Shown here one piece after another: positions 17,040 through 25,729 of a DNA stretch of 64,000 nucleotides (position 1 is its first letter; every line of letters begins with the position of its first letter). Source of the stretch: SAR202-VII-2 sp965263165. GTDB lineage: Bacteria > Chloroflexota > Dehalococcoidia > Lucifugimonadales > SAR202-VII-2. The stretch is taken from positions 2,852,001-2,916,000 of the forward strand of contig OZ253584.1 in assembly GCA_965263165.1 (NCBI GenBank). The letters are read 5' to 3'. Position numbers and translations under genes: made by a program. The notes under the pieces were generated by a model. It did not search any database and was not told the DNA's origin. It saw nothing but the letters and a program-made list of their open reading frames with translations.

Positions 17040-18098
17040 CTACGCCTCGGGTGGCCGGAGCCCGTACAGGCGCGACACGTTTTCGCGCACCACCTTGGCC
17101 CTCGTCTCAGGCGAGAGGTGGGAAAGCTGGCGGCCAATAACGTCCCGCGAGTTGGGCCACGTCGAGTTGGGGTGCGGGTAGTCGTTGGACCACATGCAGT
17201 TCTCTTGCCCCCAGTACGACAGCAGATACCCGCCCGAAGGATCGTTGAAGAACGTGGAGTAAACCTGCCGCTGGACGTATTCGCTGGGCAGCATGGAAAG
17301 CGGGAGGCTCAGCCGCTCCTGGAACCGCTTGTAATAGCGATCCCACTGCTCAACGGCAAAGGGCATCCAGCCCACCTCGTTCTCCACGAATACGATCTTC
17401 AGCCTGGGAAACCGCTCCAGCGCGCCGGAGAAGATCAGGTCGTACAGCGCGTTGGAGGCCTCGTAAATCTTCGTGTTCACGCTGTGGCGGATCAGGTCCA
17501 GGCCCTTCAGGCTCGCCAGATTCTGGCTGTAGCCGAAGCCCGTCAGTATGTGGAGGCTGACGGCAACCTCGGCGTCCTGCGCCGCCGCCCAAAGCCGGTC
17601 GTAGTGATCCGACGTGAAGGGCAGGTCGGGGTGCGGCACCTGCCACACGAGGGCGCCAGGAAGTCCTCCCCTAGCGCACCGCTCCAACTCCTTCACCGCA
17701 TGGTCGATATCGTAGGTGGAAATCATGGAAACGCCCACCAGCCGCTCCGGAGCCACCTTGCAGTACTCCATCGCCCAATCGTTGTAGACCGTGAAGCAGG
17801 CCTCTTGCAGAGCAGCGTCCTGCATGCCAAAGAGCCGCAGGCCCAACGTGGGGTAGAGCACCTCCGCCGAGACCCCGTCCTCCCCCATCTCCTTGAGGCG
17901 CTCGTTGGGGTCGTGGCCGCCGGGATGCGCCGCGAACCCGCGGACCTCGTCGGCGGTGAACTGGGGCGCCTGCTCCCGGAAGCGAGGCTCCAGCCGCTCC
18001 GTCCACAGGCCGGGGTCCTCCATCGTGTGGGAGTCCGCGGAGATCAGAACCTCCTGCTGGACCTGAGAAGCGTTCTCCGTTGCTGTTTCGGTCGTCAT
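17040..18098 (-). CDS. Amidohydrolase family protein (ACMSD-like, Amidohydro_2)
   Basis: A 352-residue TIM-barrel metal enzyme of the group that includes aminocarboxymuconate-semialdehyde decarboxylase and related decarboxylases or hydratases. The N-terminal metal motif is atypical, ADSHTMED (about 20-27) in place of D-x-H-x-H, as seen in many environmental members. Later marks are SLHILTGFGYSQN, VENEVGWMPFAVEQWD and the metal-binding SNDYPHPNSTWPNS near the C-terminus. It stands alone, 197 bases downstream of the symporter's operon strand neighbour. The substrate is unknown; an aromatic-acid intermediate is possible given the window's other genes. Confidence 0.88.
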   Translation of the reverse strand: MTTETATENASQVQQEVLISADSHTMEDPGLWTERLEPRFREQAPQFTADEVRGFAAHPGGHDPNERLKEMGEDGVSAEVLYPTLGLRLFGMQDAALQEACFTVYNDWAMEYCKVAPERLVGVSMISTYDIDHAVKELERCARGGLPGALVWQVPHPDLPFTSDHYDRLWAAAQDAEVAVSLHILTGFGYSQNLASLKGLDLIRHSVNTKIYEASNALYDLIFSGALERFPRLKIVFVENEVGWMPFAVEQWDRYYKRFQERLSLPLSMLPSEYVQRQVYSTFFNDPSGGYLLSYWGQENCMWSNDYPHPNSTWPNSRDVIGRQLSHLSPETRAKVVRENVSRLYGLRPPEA

Positions 18099-18295
18099 GC
18101 CAACCCTCCCGTCGCCAAGTGTCGTAGCGCCGAGGCAACGCTAGCATCGGCGCCCCACCCTGTCAATAAAGCCCCTGCCCAGCCTAGCCCCGGCCAATGG
18201 AACTTGCGAGAATCAGGCCCCAAAGAGCCGCCGGAGGCCGAAGGCCTATTCCCCGGAGCAAACGCGTCCGCCGCCGTCCGTCCCCGTCTCAGCGC

Positions 18296-19798
18296 CTACC
18301 CCTCGATAGCCCGCACCTCGTCCTGCAGCCGAGAGAAGTCGAAGACCTCCATTGCGTTGCGTCTCGCATCCACCGCCATCAGGACTGTGGCCACAACCGA
18401 GGAGGCCACAACCGCGATCAGGAAGCTCGCCAGCGTGTTGCCCGACGCCAGGACATGCCACGCGTCCGTCAACGCCGTCCACGTCCACCAGCCGCCCAGG
18501 TCTGGATTTGGAAAGAAGACCGCGCCGGCGGCAATGCCGAGCACGGCGCTGATCAGCGCCGCCCGGCCAGTCAGCCGCCGGGAGTACATGCCCAGGAATA
18601 CCGGGACCACCGCGCCAGCGCACACCAGGTCGGCAATGAAGAACAGGTACAGCACACTGTCGAAGAAGAATCCCACGACAATCGCCGGAAGAATGAGCAG
18701 CGCCGTGATAAGCCGCGATGAGGTCAGGAGGGTTGCGCCCTTGATCGACGGGTTCAGCCGGGGCAGATCGCTCGTGAAGATGCTGGCAATGCCGTTCAGC
18801 AGCGTGTCCATGCTGCTCATCACAAGCACGAGAGCCAGCACCAGCAACGCAATGAGCACCGCGTCGGGCAGGACATCCGTGGCCACCTTGAAGAGCGCAA
18901 TGGGGTCGAAGGCCGTCGACAGCCCTTGCCCAATGGCCCAGAGTCCGAACAGGCCGCCCATCACCACTAGTGGAATCACCAAGAGACCCGCCAGAAGGAA
19001 GCCCTTGCGCAACTCCCCGTCGCTCCGACAGGCATAAACCCGCTGCCAGAAACCCTGGTGAAAGAGGTTGGCCGCCAGAATGGCAATGATCAGCGTGATT
19101 CCCAGCTCGATCCCAGGCACATGCGTGGGGGAAAGCAGAGCAGGGTCCACGTCGTTGACGGCGTCGAAGGCTACGCTCCAGCCGCCCAACTCCACCAGCG
19201 CCACCGCCAAGACCAGGACCATCAGTGGAAAGATGAGCAGGAACTGGAGGTTGTCGGTGAACATGGAGGCTCGCAGGCCGCCGTAGACGGTGTAGGCAAG
19301 CGTCGCCAGGGCAACCAGCACCAAGGTCACGAGAAGCGGAACATCGGCGACAAACTGGACGGCCCTGGCAATGGCCCCCATCTCGGCGGCGAGGAAGACG
19401 AACATATAGAAGACCGCAATGACCAGCACCAGCCCGTACATCGCGCGCCCGTACCGGAACCACACGAACTCTGTGAGCGAATGCCCCTGCGGCATCAACC
19501 GGCGCATGCGAGGCCCCAGAACCATGAAGGCCAGGATCGGCGCCGCCTGCCCCACCCCGTACCCCACCACCGCTATGAGCCCAGCCCAAGTGGCCGCCTC
19601 CGCCGGACTGAACAGAATCCAGGCGCCCATCACCGACGCCACCAGCGTCGCCATCGCGGCCATGCCCCCGGCCGACCTCCCCCCAACGATGTAGCCCTCT
19701 GCCGTCATTCGGAACCGGCGGGCGTACGCAATGCCCACCGCTGCGAAGGCCAGCACCGTAATGATCGTCACCAGCACGGCCACGGTTCCGAAAGACAT
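18296..19798 (-). CDS. Sodium:solute symporter (SSS family), predicted thiamine or precursor transporter
   Basis: A 500-residue membrane protein with about 13 hydrophobic segments and SSS-family features, including AEGYIVGGRSAGGMAAMATLVAS near residue 30 and GGLRASMFTDNLQF near 173. The start has GAGGTGGAGCT just upstream. A TPP riboswitch plus terminator occupies its leader, so expression should fall when thiamine diphosphate is plentiful. Known family members range over proline, pantothenate and sugars; a TPP-controlled SSS gene (ThiV) has been predicted as a thiamine-precursor carrier in other organisms, and this may be the same role. No thiamine biosynthesis gene is adjacent; thiE lies 18 kb away. 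Confidence 0.9.
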   Translation of the reverse strand: MSFGTVAVLVTIITVLAFAAVGIAYARRFRMTAEGYIVGGRSAGGMAAMATLVASVMGAWILFSPAEAATWAGLIAVVGYGVGQAAPILAFMVLGPRMRRLMPQGHSLTEFVWFRYGRAMYGLVLVIAVFYMFVFLAAEMGAIARAVQFVADVPLLVTLVLVALATLAYTVYGGLRASMFTDNLQFLLIFPLMVLVLAVALVELGGWSVAFDAVNDVDPALLSPTHVPGIELGITLIIAILAANLFHQGFWQRVYACRSDGELRKGFLLAGLLVIPLVVMGGLFGLWAIGQGLSTAFDPIALFKVATDVLPDAVLIALLVLALVLVMSSMDTLLNGIASIFTSDLPRLNPSIKGATLLTSSRLITALLILPAIVVGFFFDSVLYLFFIADLVCAGAVVPVFLGMYSRRLTGRAALISAVLGIAAGAVFFPNPDLGGWWTWTALTDAWHVLASGNTLASFLIAVVASSVVATVLMAVDARRNAMEVFDFSRLQDEVRAIEG

Positions 19799-19815
19799 AG
19801 CTCCACCTCGCCGCG

Positions 19816-19854
19816 AAAAGAATCAGGGCCGCCAGCCTTGGTCGCTGACGGCCC
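19816..19854 (-). terminator. Rho-independent terminator of the TPP riboswitch
   Basis: On the minus strand GGGCCGTCAGC pairs with GCTGGCGGCCC (one G-U) and is followed by TGATTCTTTT. It lies between the aptamer and the symporter start, as expected for an attenuation switch. Confidence 0.7.
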
Positions 19855-19879
19855 CGATTGCTCATCGGCGCCGAAAAAC

Positions 19880-19974
19880 GCATCCCTCCGCTGGCATTAC
19901 CCAGATCAGGTTCTCAGGGTCGGCGACATCGCAGGTCGCCCTCTCAGCCCGGCTCCACCGAGCTCCCCTCCGCC
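19880..19974 (-). promoter_or_regulatory. TPP (thi-box) riboswitch
   Basis: The minus strand contains the near-invariant thi-box string CCTGATCTGGGTAATGCCAG followed by CGGAGGGA, preceded by GCTGAGA and by the P2 arms AGCTCGG/CCGGGCT. The P3 arms are GGGCGAC/GTCGCC. All core elements of the aptamer are in order, so the call is secure. It sits 82 bases upstream of the symporter start. Confidence 0.95.
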
Positions 19975-20108
19975 CATCTGCACATCTTCGATTGTGGCGC
20001 CATTGTAGGGTGGGCCCCTTACCCAGTCAATCGCGGGCGCCGGCGCCTTGCCACCCACCACGCGATGCAGGACAATCTTCCTTCCCCTACCCGCCAAGGA
20101 GGTGGACC

Positions 20109-20459
20109 GTGGCCAACCTGACCGGCGAGCGGTGCGTCGCCTGCCGCGCCGACTCCCCGCACGTCACCGAAGAAGAAATCGCCCTGCTCAGCCCCATCAT
20201 TCCCGGCTGGGAGCTCATCGAGGAAGGCGGCATCCGCAAGCTCCAGCGCACCTTCCGCCTTCCCGGCTTTGCGCAGGCCCTAGCCTTAACGAACCAGATC
20301 GGGGCCATCGCCGAGGAGGAGGGACATCATCCACGGCTGGTCACCGAGTGGGGCCGCGTCGGCGTTACCTGGTGGACGCATAAGATACGCGACCTCCACC
20401 GCAACGACTTCATCATGGCCGCCAAGACCGACCAGGCCTTCGCCGCGGAGGGTGAGTGA
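20109..20459 (+). CDS. phhB: Pterin-4a-carbinolamine dehydratase
   Basis: A 116-residue protein that dehydrates 4a-hydroxytetrahydrobiopterin, recycling the pterin cofactor. The family signature is EEEGHHPRLVTEWGRVGVTWWTHKIRDLHRNDF, spanning about 68-100, with the catalytic histidine pair HHP. The GTG start is set by AAGGAGG eight bases upstream; the frame is open further 5' without similarity. An N-terminal addition ERCVACRADSPHVT carries CxxC-like cysteines as in some bacterial members. No aromatic amino acid hydroxylase is nearby. It overlaps the following VOC gene by four bases. Confidence 0.9.
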   Translation: MANLTGERCVACRADSPHVTEEEIALLSPIIPGWELIEEGGIRKLQRTFRLPGFAQALALTNQIGAIAEEEGHHPRLVTEWGRVGVTWWTHKIRDLHRNDFIMAAKTDQAFAAEGE

Positions 20460-20833
20460 CCGGTCAGGAGCAACCCCTCATCGAATCCCTCAGCGCCGTA
20501 ACACTGGCCACCCACGACATGGGCCGCGCCGTGCGCTTCTACGAGGCGCTGGGCTTTCCGATGCTCTATGGGGGAGAAGACGCGCCGTTCACGAGCTTCG
20601 CCGTGGGGAGCAGCTTCCTGAACCTCTTCGCCACAGCGGAGACCCAAGCCTGGAGCTTCTGGGGAAGGGCCATCGTCCACGTTGCAGACGTCGACGTCAT
20701 GTACCGGCGGGTGCTGGCCGTTGGGTTGGCGCCCCAGTTTCCCCCCAGCAACGCCCCCTGGGGCGAACGCTACTTTCACATCACCGACCCCGACGGCCAC
20801 GAGATCAGCTTCGCCTGCCCGCTTCGGGAGTAG
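20456..20833 (+). CDS. VOC (glyoxalase/dioxygenase fold) family protein
   Basis: A 125-residue single VOC domain with paired beta-alpha-beta-beta-beta units: SAVTLATHDMGRAVRFYEALGFPMLYGG at the start, and FHITDPDGHEISFACPL at the end, the usual C-terminal metal-ligand strand. The GTG start overlaps the phhB stop (GTGA), indicating translational coupling. Members include glyoxalase I, extradiol dioxygenases and resistance proteins; residues here do not identify one. Confidence 0.85.
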   Translation: MTGQEQPLIESLSAVTLATHDMGRAVRFYEALGFPMLYGGEDAPFTSFAVGSSFLNLFATAETQAWSFWGRAIVHVADVDVMYRRVLAVGLAPQFPPSNAPWGERYFHITDPDGHEISFACPLRE

Positions 20834-20890
20834 CATCCCTTCCATTCCCCCGCAGTCGAGGGCAGGTAGGTTGGGGATGAAGTAGGTAGT

Positions 20891-20986
20891 GCGGGAAACC
20901 CGGCGCAGGAGTTATGCAAGGATCCCGTACCCTGTGGAAGGTTAGGAAGGGGCCGCGCAACAACCCCTTCCGGGGACTATGCCTAG
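20891..20986. repeat. CTAG-ended half element joined to an IS end
   Basis: The left part is the ~36-base IS-end motif (minus strand TGCATAACTCCTGCGCC). The right part, read on the minus strand, begins CTAGGCATAGTCCCCGG and contains GGGGTTGTTGCGC, like other copies. The final CTAG (20983-20986) provides the stop codon of the FmdB gene. Confidence 0.5.
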
Positions 20987-21246
20987 TTGCGCTCCTTGAT
21001 GTCCTTCACAACCTTGTTGACGGCGGCGTCGGCCATGGCCGCGTATTGCTTGCCCCGCGGCGAATCTTTGAACTTATCCATCGGGGACTTGGGGGCGCCG
21101 ACCCTCCCGCCGAAGGAGAACACCGAGTACACCTGACTCGCCTCGACCTGGCAGGTGGGGCAGAGCACAGCGCCGGCGTCGGAGAACGAGCGCCGTATCT
21201 CAAAGGTCTGCCCGCATTGGGGACACTTGAAGTCATAGAGCGGCAT
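20983..21246 (-). CDS. FmdB-family zinc ribbon regulatory protein
   Basis: An 87-residue protein with one zinc ribbon: C8-P-Q-C11 and C29-P-T-C32, opening MPLYDFKCPQCG, as in the FmdB/CxxC_CxxC_SSSS family. The remainder is a basic, glycine-rich tail ending in a short helix. It is the last gene of the minus-strand glycolytic cluster, 78 bases after tpiA. Its precise role is not established in the family. The stop codon coincides with the CTAG of a mobile repeat. Confidence 0.88.
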   Translation of the reverse strand: MPLYDFKCPQCGQTFEIRRSFSDAGAVLCPTCQVEASQVYSVFSFGGRVGAPKSPMDKFKDSPRGKQYAAMADAAVNKVVKDIKERN

Positions 21247-21324
21247 GGGCGTCTCTCCTCAAGGTGAATCGCCTTGTTGTCTCCATTATCACCAACGCGT
21301 CACGCCCGGCAATCCCCCGCCTTC

Positions 21325-22086
21325 TCAGGCAACCCTTGCCTCCGCCGTCGCCTCGGCAATGGCAACGAACTGGTCCGCCCTGAGGCTGGCCCCGCCCACC
21401 AATGCACCATCGACGTTGGGCTGGCCGACGTACTGGCCGATGTTGTCCGAATTGACGCTGCCGCCATAGAGGACCGGCGTGTCCTGTGCAGCGGCCTCTC
21501 CCTGAGCCTCGCCAACCAGCCGCCGCACAAGGCCGCACATCTCTTCTGCAGCCGCGCCGTCTGCAGCCAGGCCCGTGCCGATAGCCCACACGGGTTCGTA
21601 GGCAACGACCAACCGTTCCGCTTCAGACAGGCCCTTCAGCGCGGCCCTCAACTGCGCGGAAACCACTTCGTTGGCCCTACCCTGCCGCCTTTCTTCCAAG
21701 ACCTCACCGACGCAAAGGATGGGCGTCAGGCCCGCCGCCAGTGCGGCGCCCACCTTGCGGCTCACCATCTCATCCGTCTCGCCGAAGAGATGCCGCCGCT
21801 CCGAATGTCCCACGATGACGTACCGACACAGGCCCTGGAGCATGGCTGCGGACACCTCGCCGGTGAACGCGCCCGGGTTCTCCCAGTGGATGTTCTGCGC
21901 CCCAACCTGCAAACGCGTCCCTTTCACCAGGTCCGCCACCAATGCGAGCGACACGAAGGGCGGGCACAGAACGACCTCCAAGCCCTCAAGGGCGTTCAGG
22001 TACGCCACCTCGGCGCGGACCAGCGCCTCGGCCTCCGCGAGGGTGGTGTTCATCTTCCAATTGGCGGCTACCAGCGGGTTGGCCAT
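21325..22086 (-). CDS. tpiA: Triosephosphate isomerase
   Basis: Interconverts dihydroxyacetone phosphate and glyceraldehyde 3-phosphate. Of 253 residues, the active site shows N9 and K11 (AANWKMN), H94 (VIVGHSERR), E164 (VAYEPVWAIGTG) and the phosphate loop YGGSVNSDN. The ATG at 22086 gives the standard N-terminus; the frame is open further upstream but unrelated. It lies 26 bases after apgM on the same strand, in the order pgk-apgM-tpiA. Confidence 0.97.
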   Translation of the reverse strand: MANPLVAANWKMNTTLAEAEALVRAEVAYLNALEGLEVVLCPPFVSLALVADLVKGTRLQVGAQNIHWENPGAFTGEVSAAMLQGLCRYVIVGHSERRHLFGETDEMVSRKVGAALAAGLTPILCVGEVLEERRQGRANEVVSAQLRAALKGLSEAERLVVAYEPVWAIGTGLAADGAAAEEMCGLVRRLVGEAQGEAAAQDTPVLYGGSVNSDNIGQYVGQPNVDGALVGGASLRADQFVAIAEATAEARVA

Positions 22087-22112
22087 TGGCTTCCTTTCCA
22101 CGGCCCGGATTC

Positions 22113-23324
22113 CTACGGCCCGAATTTGACCAGCTTCCCTGCGTGCGACAACGCCTGGAACATCAGATGCTTGGCGTAAAATGTGCCCAGGGCCCCCGCG
22201 GCACACTCGCGCTCGTTGAAGGCGCGGCTGCCCGTCCCTCGGGTCCACTGCGAATTGATGAGCACCGGCACCGGGTGCCAGCTATGGGCAGCCCAGATAG
22301 CGGGGGTCGCGTGATCCCCTGCGACGACAACCACGTCCGGCGCCATTTCCAACAGCGGCGGCAGCGACCGATCGAGGGCTTCCAGCGCCCGGACCTTGGC
22401 CGCGAAGTCACCGTCCTCTCCGGCGGCGTCGGCAGGCTTGTAGTGGATGTAGAAGAAATCGTGCTCGTCGTAGTGCTCCCTGAGCGTCTGAACCTCGTCG
22501 TCGAAGGTGCGCCCGGTGGGTATGATCTTCATGCCGATGACGCCAGCCAGGCCCCGGTACATGGGGTAGGCGGCGATGGCCGCGGGGTTGAGATGGAAAC
22601 CCCCGCCAAAGGAGGGCAGATCGGGCAGCAGAGAGAAGCCCCTCAGCATGACCATGTTGGCCCTGTCCCGGCCCTGGAGCACCTCCGCGGCCGCGGCAAT
22701 GAACTGGTTCACCACCTGCGCCGTCCGCTGCGACAGCGCATCGTCGGCCAAGGGCTGGCTTTCCAGCGGGGCAACGCCCGTGCGCTGAGGGTCGGTCTCG
22801 GTGACGCGGTCGCTGAGGCCGTCTCCCTTGAGCACCAGCGCAAACCGGTAGCCTTCCACCGGATACACCGAGACCTGAGCGCCGTCGACCTCAATCCGGT
22901 CCAGCATCTCAGCCAGCGGCGCGCTCTCCTCAGTGGATATGCGGCCGGCCCTACGGTCCGTCAGAAGCCCCTGTTCATCAACAGTGCAGAAGTTACCCCT
23001 AGCGGCAATCTCGCCCTCTCCCAGTGTCAGACCTATGCCCAACGCCTCCAGGACGCCGCGGCCCATGAGGTATTTCACCGGGTCGTAGCCGAAAAGGGCC
23101 AGATGGCCGGGACCGCTGCCCGGCGACACGCCCGGCAGCACCGGTATGGTCAACCCGCACGAGGATGTCTCCGCCAGCCGGTCCAGATTGGGCGTTTGGG
23201 CTTCTTCCAGCTCTGAGCGGCCGCTCTCCGGGTGCGCCAGACCGCCAAGGCCGTCCACAACCAGCATGACAATCTTGGATTCCGTCGGCTGCACGATGTC
23301 TGATAGGTATTCGAAGTCGATCAT
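22113..23324 (-). CDS. apgM: 2,3-bisphosphoglycerate-independent phosphoglycerate mutase, archaeal type
   Basis: Converts 3-phosphoglycerate to 2-phosphoglycerate without a bisphosphate cofactor. The 403-residue length and layout match the ApgM branch of the alkaline-phosphatase superfamily, not the ~510-residue GpmI. Marks are MLVVDGLGGLAHPESG near 20, the phosphorylated-serine region GVSPGSGPGHLALFGYDP, and the metal-binding VVVAGDHATPAIW toward the C-terminus. ATG at 23324 with GGAG upstream is preferred over a GTG two codons earlier. It is part of the glycolytic operon. Confidence 0.92.
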   Translation of the reverse strand: MIDFEYLSDIVQPTESKIVMLVVDGLGGLAHPESGRSELEEAQTPNLDRLAETSSCGLTIPVLPGVSPGSGPGHLALFGYDPVKYLMGRGVLEALGIGLTLGEGEIAARGNFCTVDEQGLLTDRRAGRISTEESAPLAEMLDRIEVDGAQVSVYPVEGYRFALVLKGDGLSDRVTETDPQRTGVAPLESQPLADDALSQRTAQVVNQFIAAAAEVLQGRDRANMVMLRGFSLLPDLPSFGGGFHLNPAAIAAYPMYRGLAGVIGMKIIPTGRTFDDEVQTLREHYDEHDFFYIHYKPADAAGEDGDFAAKVRALEALDRSLPPLLEMAPDVVVVAGDHATPAIWAAHSWHPVPVLINSQWTRGTGSRAFNERECAAGALGTFYAKHLMFQALSHAGKLVKFGP

Positions 23325-23385
23325 GACCACTCCATTGCCGCGTGGGTGGGCCTCCCTTCCGGCAGGCCGTCATCGCATCCACGGT

Positions 23386-24579
23386 CTACTTGTCCGGCAG
23401 CGCCGCCACTCCGGGCAAAACCTTGCCCTCTAGAAACTCCAACGAAGCGCCCCCGCCCAGCGACACGTGAGACATCGCCCCGTCTACGCCGAACGCCTGC
23501 ACCGCTTCAGCCGTGGAGCCGCCCCCAACGATGGTGGTGGCCCTTCCCTTCATGTCCGCCAGGGCGCCGGCGACCCGCCGGGTCCCAAAGGCAAAGGCAT
23601 CCCACTCGAAGACACCCATGGGCCCATTCCACACCACGGTGCGGCATTCCGACAGCGCGCCGGCATAGGCATCCGCTGACTCCTGCCCAATATCCAGAAT
23701 CAGCCAGCCGCCGGGTATCTCCCCCACAGACGCGGTGCGATGGGCGGCGTCGCGAGCGAACGACTCCGCGGCCACCACGTCGGTGGGCAGCAACAGCCGG
23801 AGGCTGCCCGACTCGCTCCGGGCGATGAGACGCCGGGATGCCTCCAGAAAGTCCTCTTCCACAGGCGAGGCGCCAACGTCGCGTCCCCCTGCCTTCAGCA
23901 GCGTCGCCACCATCCCCCCGCCCACCGCCAGGACATCCACCCTCTCAGCCAGATGCTTCAGGACCGCTATCTTGTCGCTCACCTTGGCGCCGCCGATGAC
24001 CGCCGCCAGTGGTCGGGCCGGGTCTTCCAGTGCGCCCCCCAGCATGTCCAGCTCCCGTTCCAGCGCCAGCCCCGCCACGGAAGCCAGCAGATGAGCCACG
24101 CCCTCCGTCGAGGCGTGGGCCCTGTGCGCCGCGCTGAATGCGTCGTTGACGTAGAGGTCAGCTAACGACGCCAGCTCCCTGGCGAAGGCGGGATCGTTCT
24201 CTTCCTCCCCGGCGTGGAATCGCACGTTCTCCAAGAGCAACACTTGGCCGGGCCTCATGCCGCCGACGGTCTGGGCGACCTCTGCGCCTATGCAGTCCCA
24301 GAGGTAGGCAACCTCCAGACCCAGGTGCTTGGACAAGGGGCCAACGACGGGCTTCAGCCGCATCTCTTCCACCACCCGGCCTTTGGGACGGCCAAAGTGG
24401 GAGCACAGTATCACCGAAGCGCCGTTATCGACCAGATAGCGGATGGTGGGCGCGCTTGCCCGAATCCTGATGTCGTCGGAGATGCCGCCGGTGTCCTTGT
24501 CCAGCGGCACGTTGTAGTCCACCCGGACGAGGGCTCGCTTCCCCTGCAATTCAATATCGCGGACAGTCTTCTTACTCAC
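23386..24579 (-). CDS. pgk: Phosphoglycerate kinase
   Basis: Makes ATP from 1,3-bisphosphoglycerate and ADP. The 397 residues cover both domains: RALVRVDYNVPLD near the N-terminus, CSHFGRPKGR, LLENVRFHAGEE, and the nucleotide loop GGGSTAEAVQAFG near the C-terminus. The start is GTG at 24579. It is followed by apgM after 61 bases and preceded by the prenyl-synthase-like gene after 57 bases, so the four genes are probably one operon. No gapdh gene is present in the window. Confidence 0.97.
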   Translation of the reverse strand: MSKKTVRDIELQGKRALVRVDYNVPLDKDTGGISDDIRIRASAPTIRYLVDNGASVILCSHFGRPKGRVVEEMRLKPVVGPLSKHLGLEVAYLWDCIGAEVAQTVGGMRPGQVLLLENVRFHAGEEENDPAFARELASLADLYVNDAFSAAHRAHASTEGVAHLLASVAGLALERELDMLGGALEDPARPLAAVIGGAKVSDKIAVLKHLAERVDVLAVGGGMVATLLKAGGRDVGASPVEEDFLEASRRLIARSESGSLRLLLPTDVVAAESFARDAAHRTASVGEIPGGWLILDIGQESADAYAGALSECRTVVWNGPMGVFEWDAFAFGTRRVAGALADMKGRATTIVGGGSTAEAVQAFGVDGAMSHVSLGGGASLEFLEGKVLPGVAALPDK

Positions 24580-24636
24580 GCCAGCATTCCTGGGATGGTA
24601 TTTCCTCTGAAGTCCGGAATAAGCCGCCGCCCGGGG

Positions 24637-25659
24637 TCAAATGCCGTTGGATGCGCAAAGCCGCGCCTCGGTCTTCAGGTCTGCCAGCCCCTCGGCTTCC
24701 AGCCCCGCGCCGTCCAGCAACTCCATCGCCTCGCCAACCAGCCGTTGGACTACGTCCTCCGCATGCTGCCTGGCGCCCAACCGTTCCAGGATCTCGGCAA
24801 CTTCCTTGGCGTCCTGGGGCTCCAGCACTCGTTTCAGATAATAGTTGCCCAGCTCGCGCTTCCTGGAAGGCTCCGATGCTGCGAATCCATGAATGACCGG
24901 CAGGCTCTTCTTCTTGTTGAGCACGTCGGCGGAGAAGTCCTGGGCGTTGCTGGTAGGGGGCCATAGATCGAGGAGGTCTCTCCGCACCTGGAATGCCATA
25001 CCAAGCCTTCGTCCAGCTTCATCGAAGGCTGCAACCGCCGCGGTATTAGCGTCGCCCAAATAGGCGCCCAGGGCCAGTGCGCAACCCATCAGCGCCCCAG
25101 ACTTCTCCGAGGCCATCCGAAGGTAGGTTTCCTCCGTGACCGTGAGGCGCTCCTGGTAGACCAAATCCTGGTGCTGGCCCTCGCAGAGACTCAGCGTGGC
25201 CCTATCGAGCGTCGCCAGAGCCTCCAGGACTCTTTCGTCCGCCACCCCGCGTTCTTGAAGGCTCATCAGCGAGAGCCGCGCCAGCGCGTGGATGGCGTCG
25301 CCTGCGTTGATGGCCTGGGCTGGGCCCCACTGCCACCAGACCGTGGCTCTTCCGCCGCGATTGGGGTTCCCAGCCTGCACGTCCCCATGGACCAAGGCAA
25401 AGCTGTTGATCAGCTCCACCGCCGCCGCCGCGGGCAGCGCCGGTTCGTGAGAACCGCGAACCGCCCTGCAGGCCAGGAGGCACAGGGCTGCGGTGGCGCG
25501 GGACGGCCTAACGTGATCCTGAGGTTCCCCCGTCTCGTCCTGCCAGCCCATCTCGAAAGCCACGAGCCTGTGCAGCGGCGCAGCGCACCGCTCGGCGACG
25601 GCCCGCAACTCGCTCTCGACAGCCGCGCTGAGGTCTTCGACCAACTGGGGGACGCTCAT
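24637..25659 (-). CDS. Polyprenyl synthetase family protein with degenerate Asp-rich motifs
   Basis: A 340-residue all-helical protein of the trans-isoprenyl diphosphate synthase superfamily. Both metal-binding motifs are altered: the first (DDxxD after a histidine) reads H91-G-D-V-Q-A-G, and the second (DDxxD) reads R226-D-L-L-D within AFQVRRDLLDLW. The RGGRATVWWQWG segment follows the first motif where RRG would be. Loss of several aspartates makes ordinary chain elongation doubtful, as in non-catalytic subunits or repurposed homologues. It leads the pgk-apgM-tpiA cluster. Its activity is unknown. Confidence 0.8.
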   Translation of the reverse strand: MSVPQLVEDLSAAVESELRAVAERCAAPLHRLVAFEMGWQDETGEPQDHVRPSRATAALCLLACRAVRGSHEPALPAAAAVELINSFALVHGDVQAGNPNRGGRATVWWQWGPAQAINAGDAIHALARLSLMSLQERGVADERVLEALATLDRATLSLCEGQHQDLVYQERLTVTEETYLRMASEKSGALMGCALALGAYLGDANTAAVAAFDEAGRRLGMAFQVRRDLLDLWPPTSNAQDFSADVLNKKKSLPVIHGFAASEPSRKRELGNYYLKRVLEPQDAKEVAEILERLGARQHAEDVVQRLVGEAMELLDGAGLEAEGLADLKTEARLCASNGI

Positions 25660-25729
25660 ACACTCCTTGAGGAAGGCCGCGTACTGGGCTCAAAGCCCCA
25701 CCATAATAACCCGCAGCCGAGGCCCGGAA

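Noticed and set aside
17118..19037. Open frame of about 639 codons on the plus strand
   Set aside because: It is antisense to the amidohydrolase and symporter genes, both well supported.
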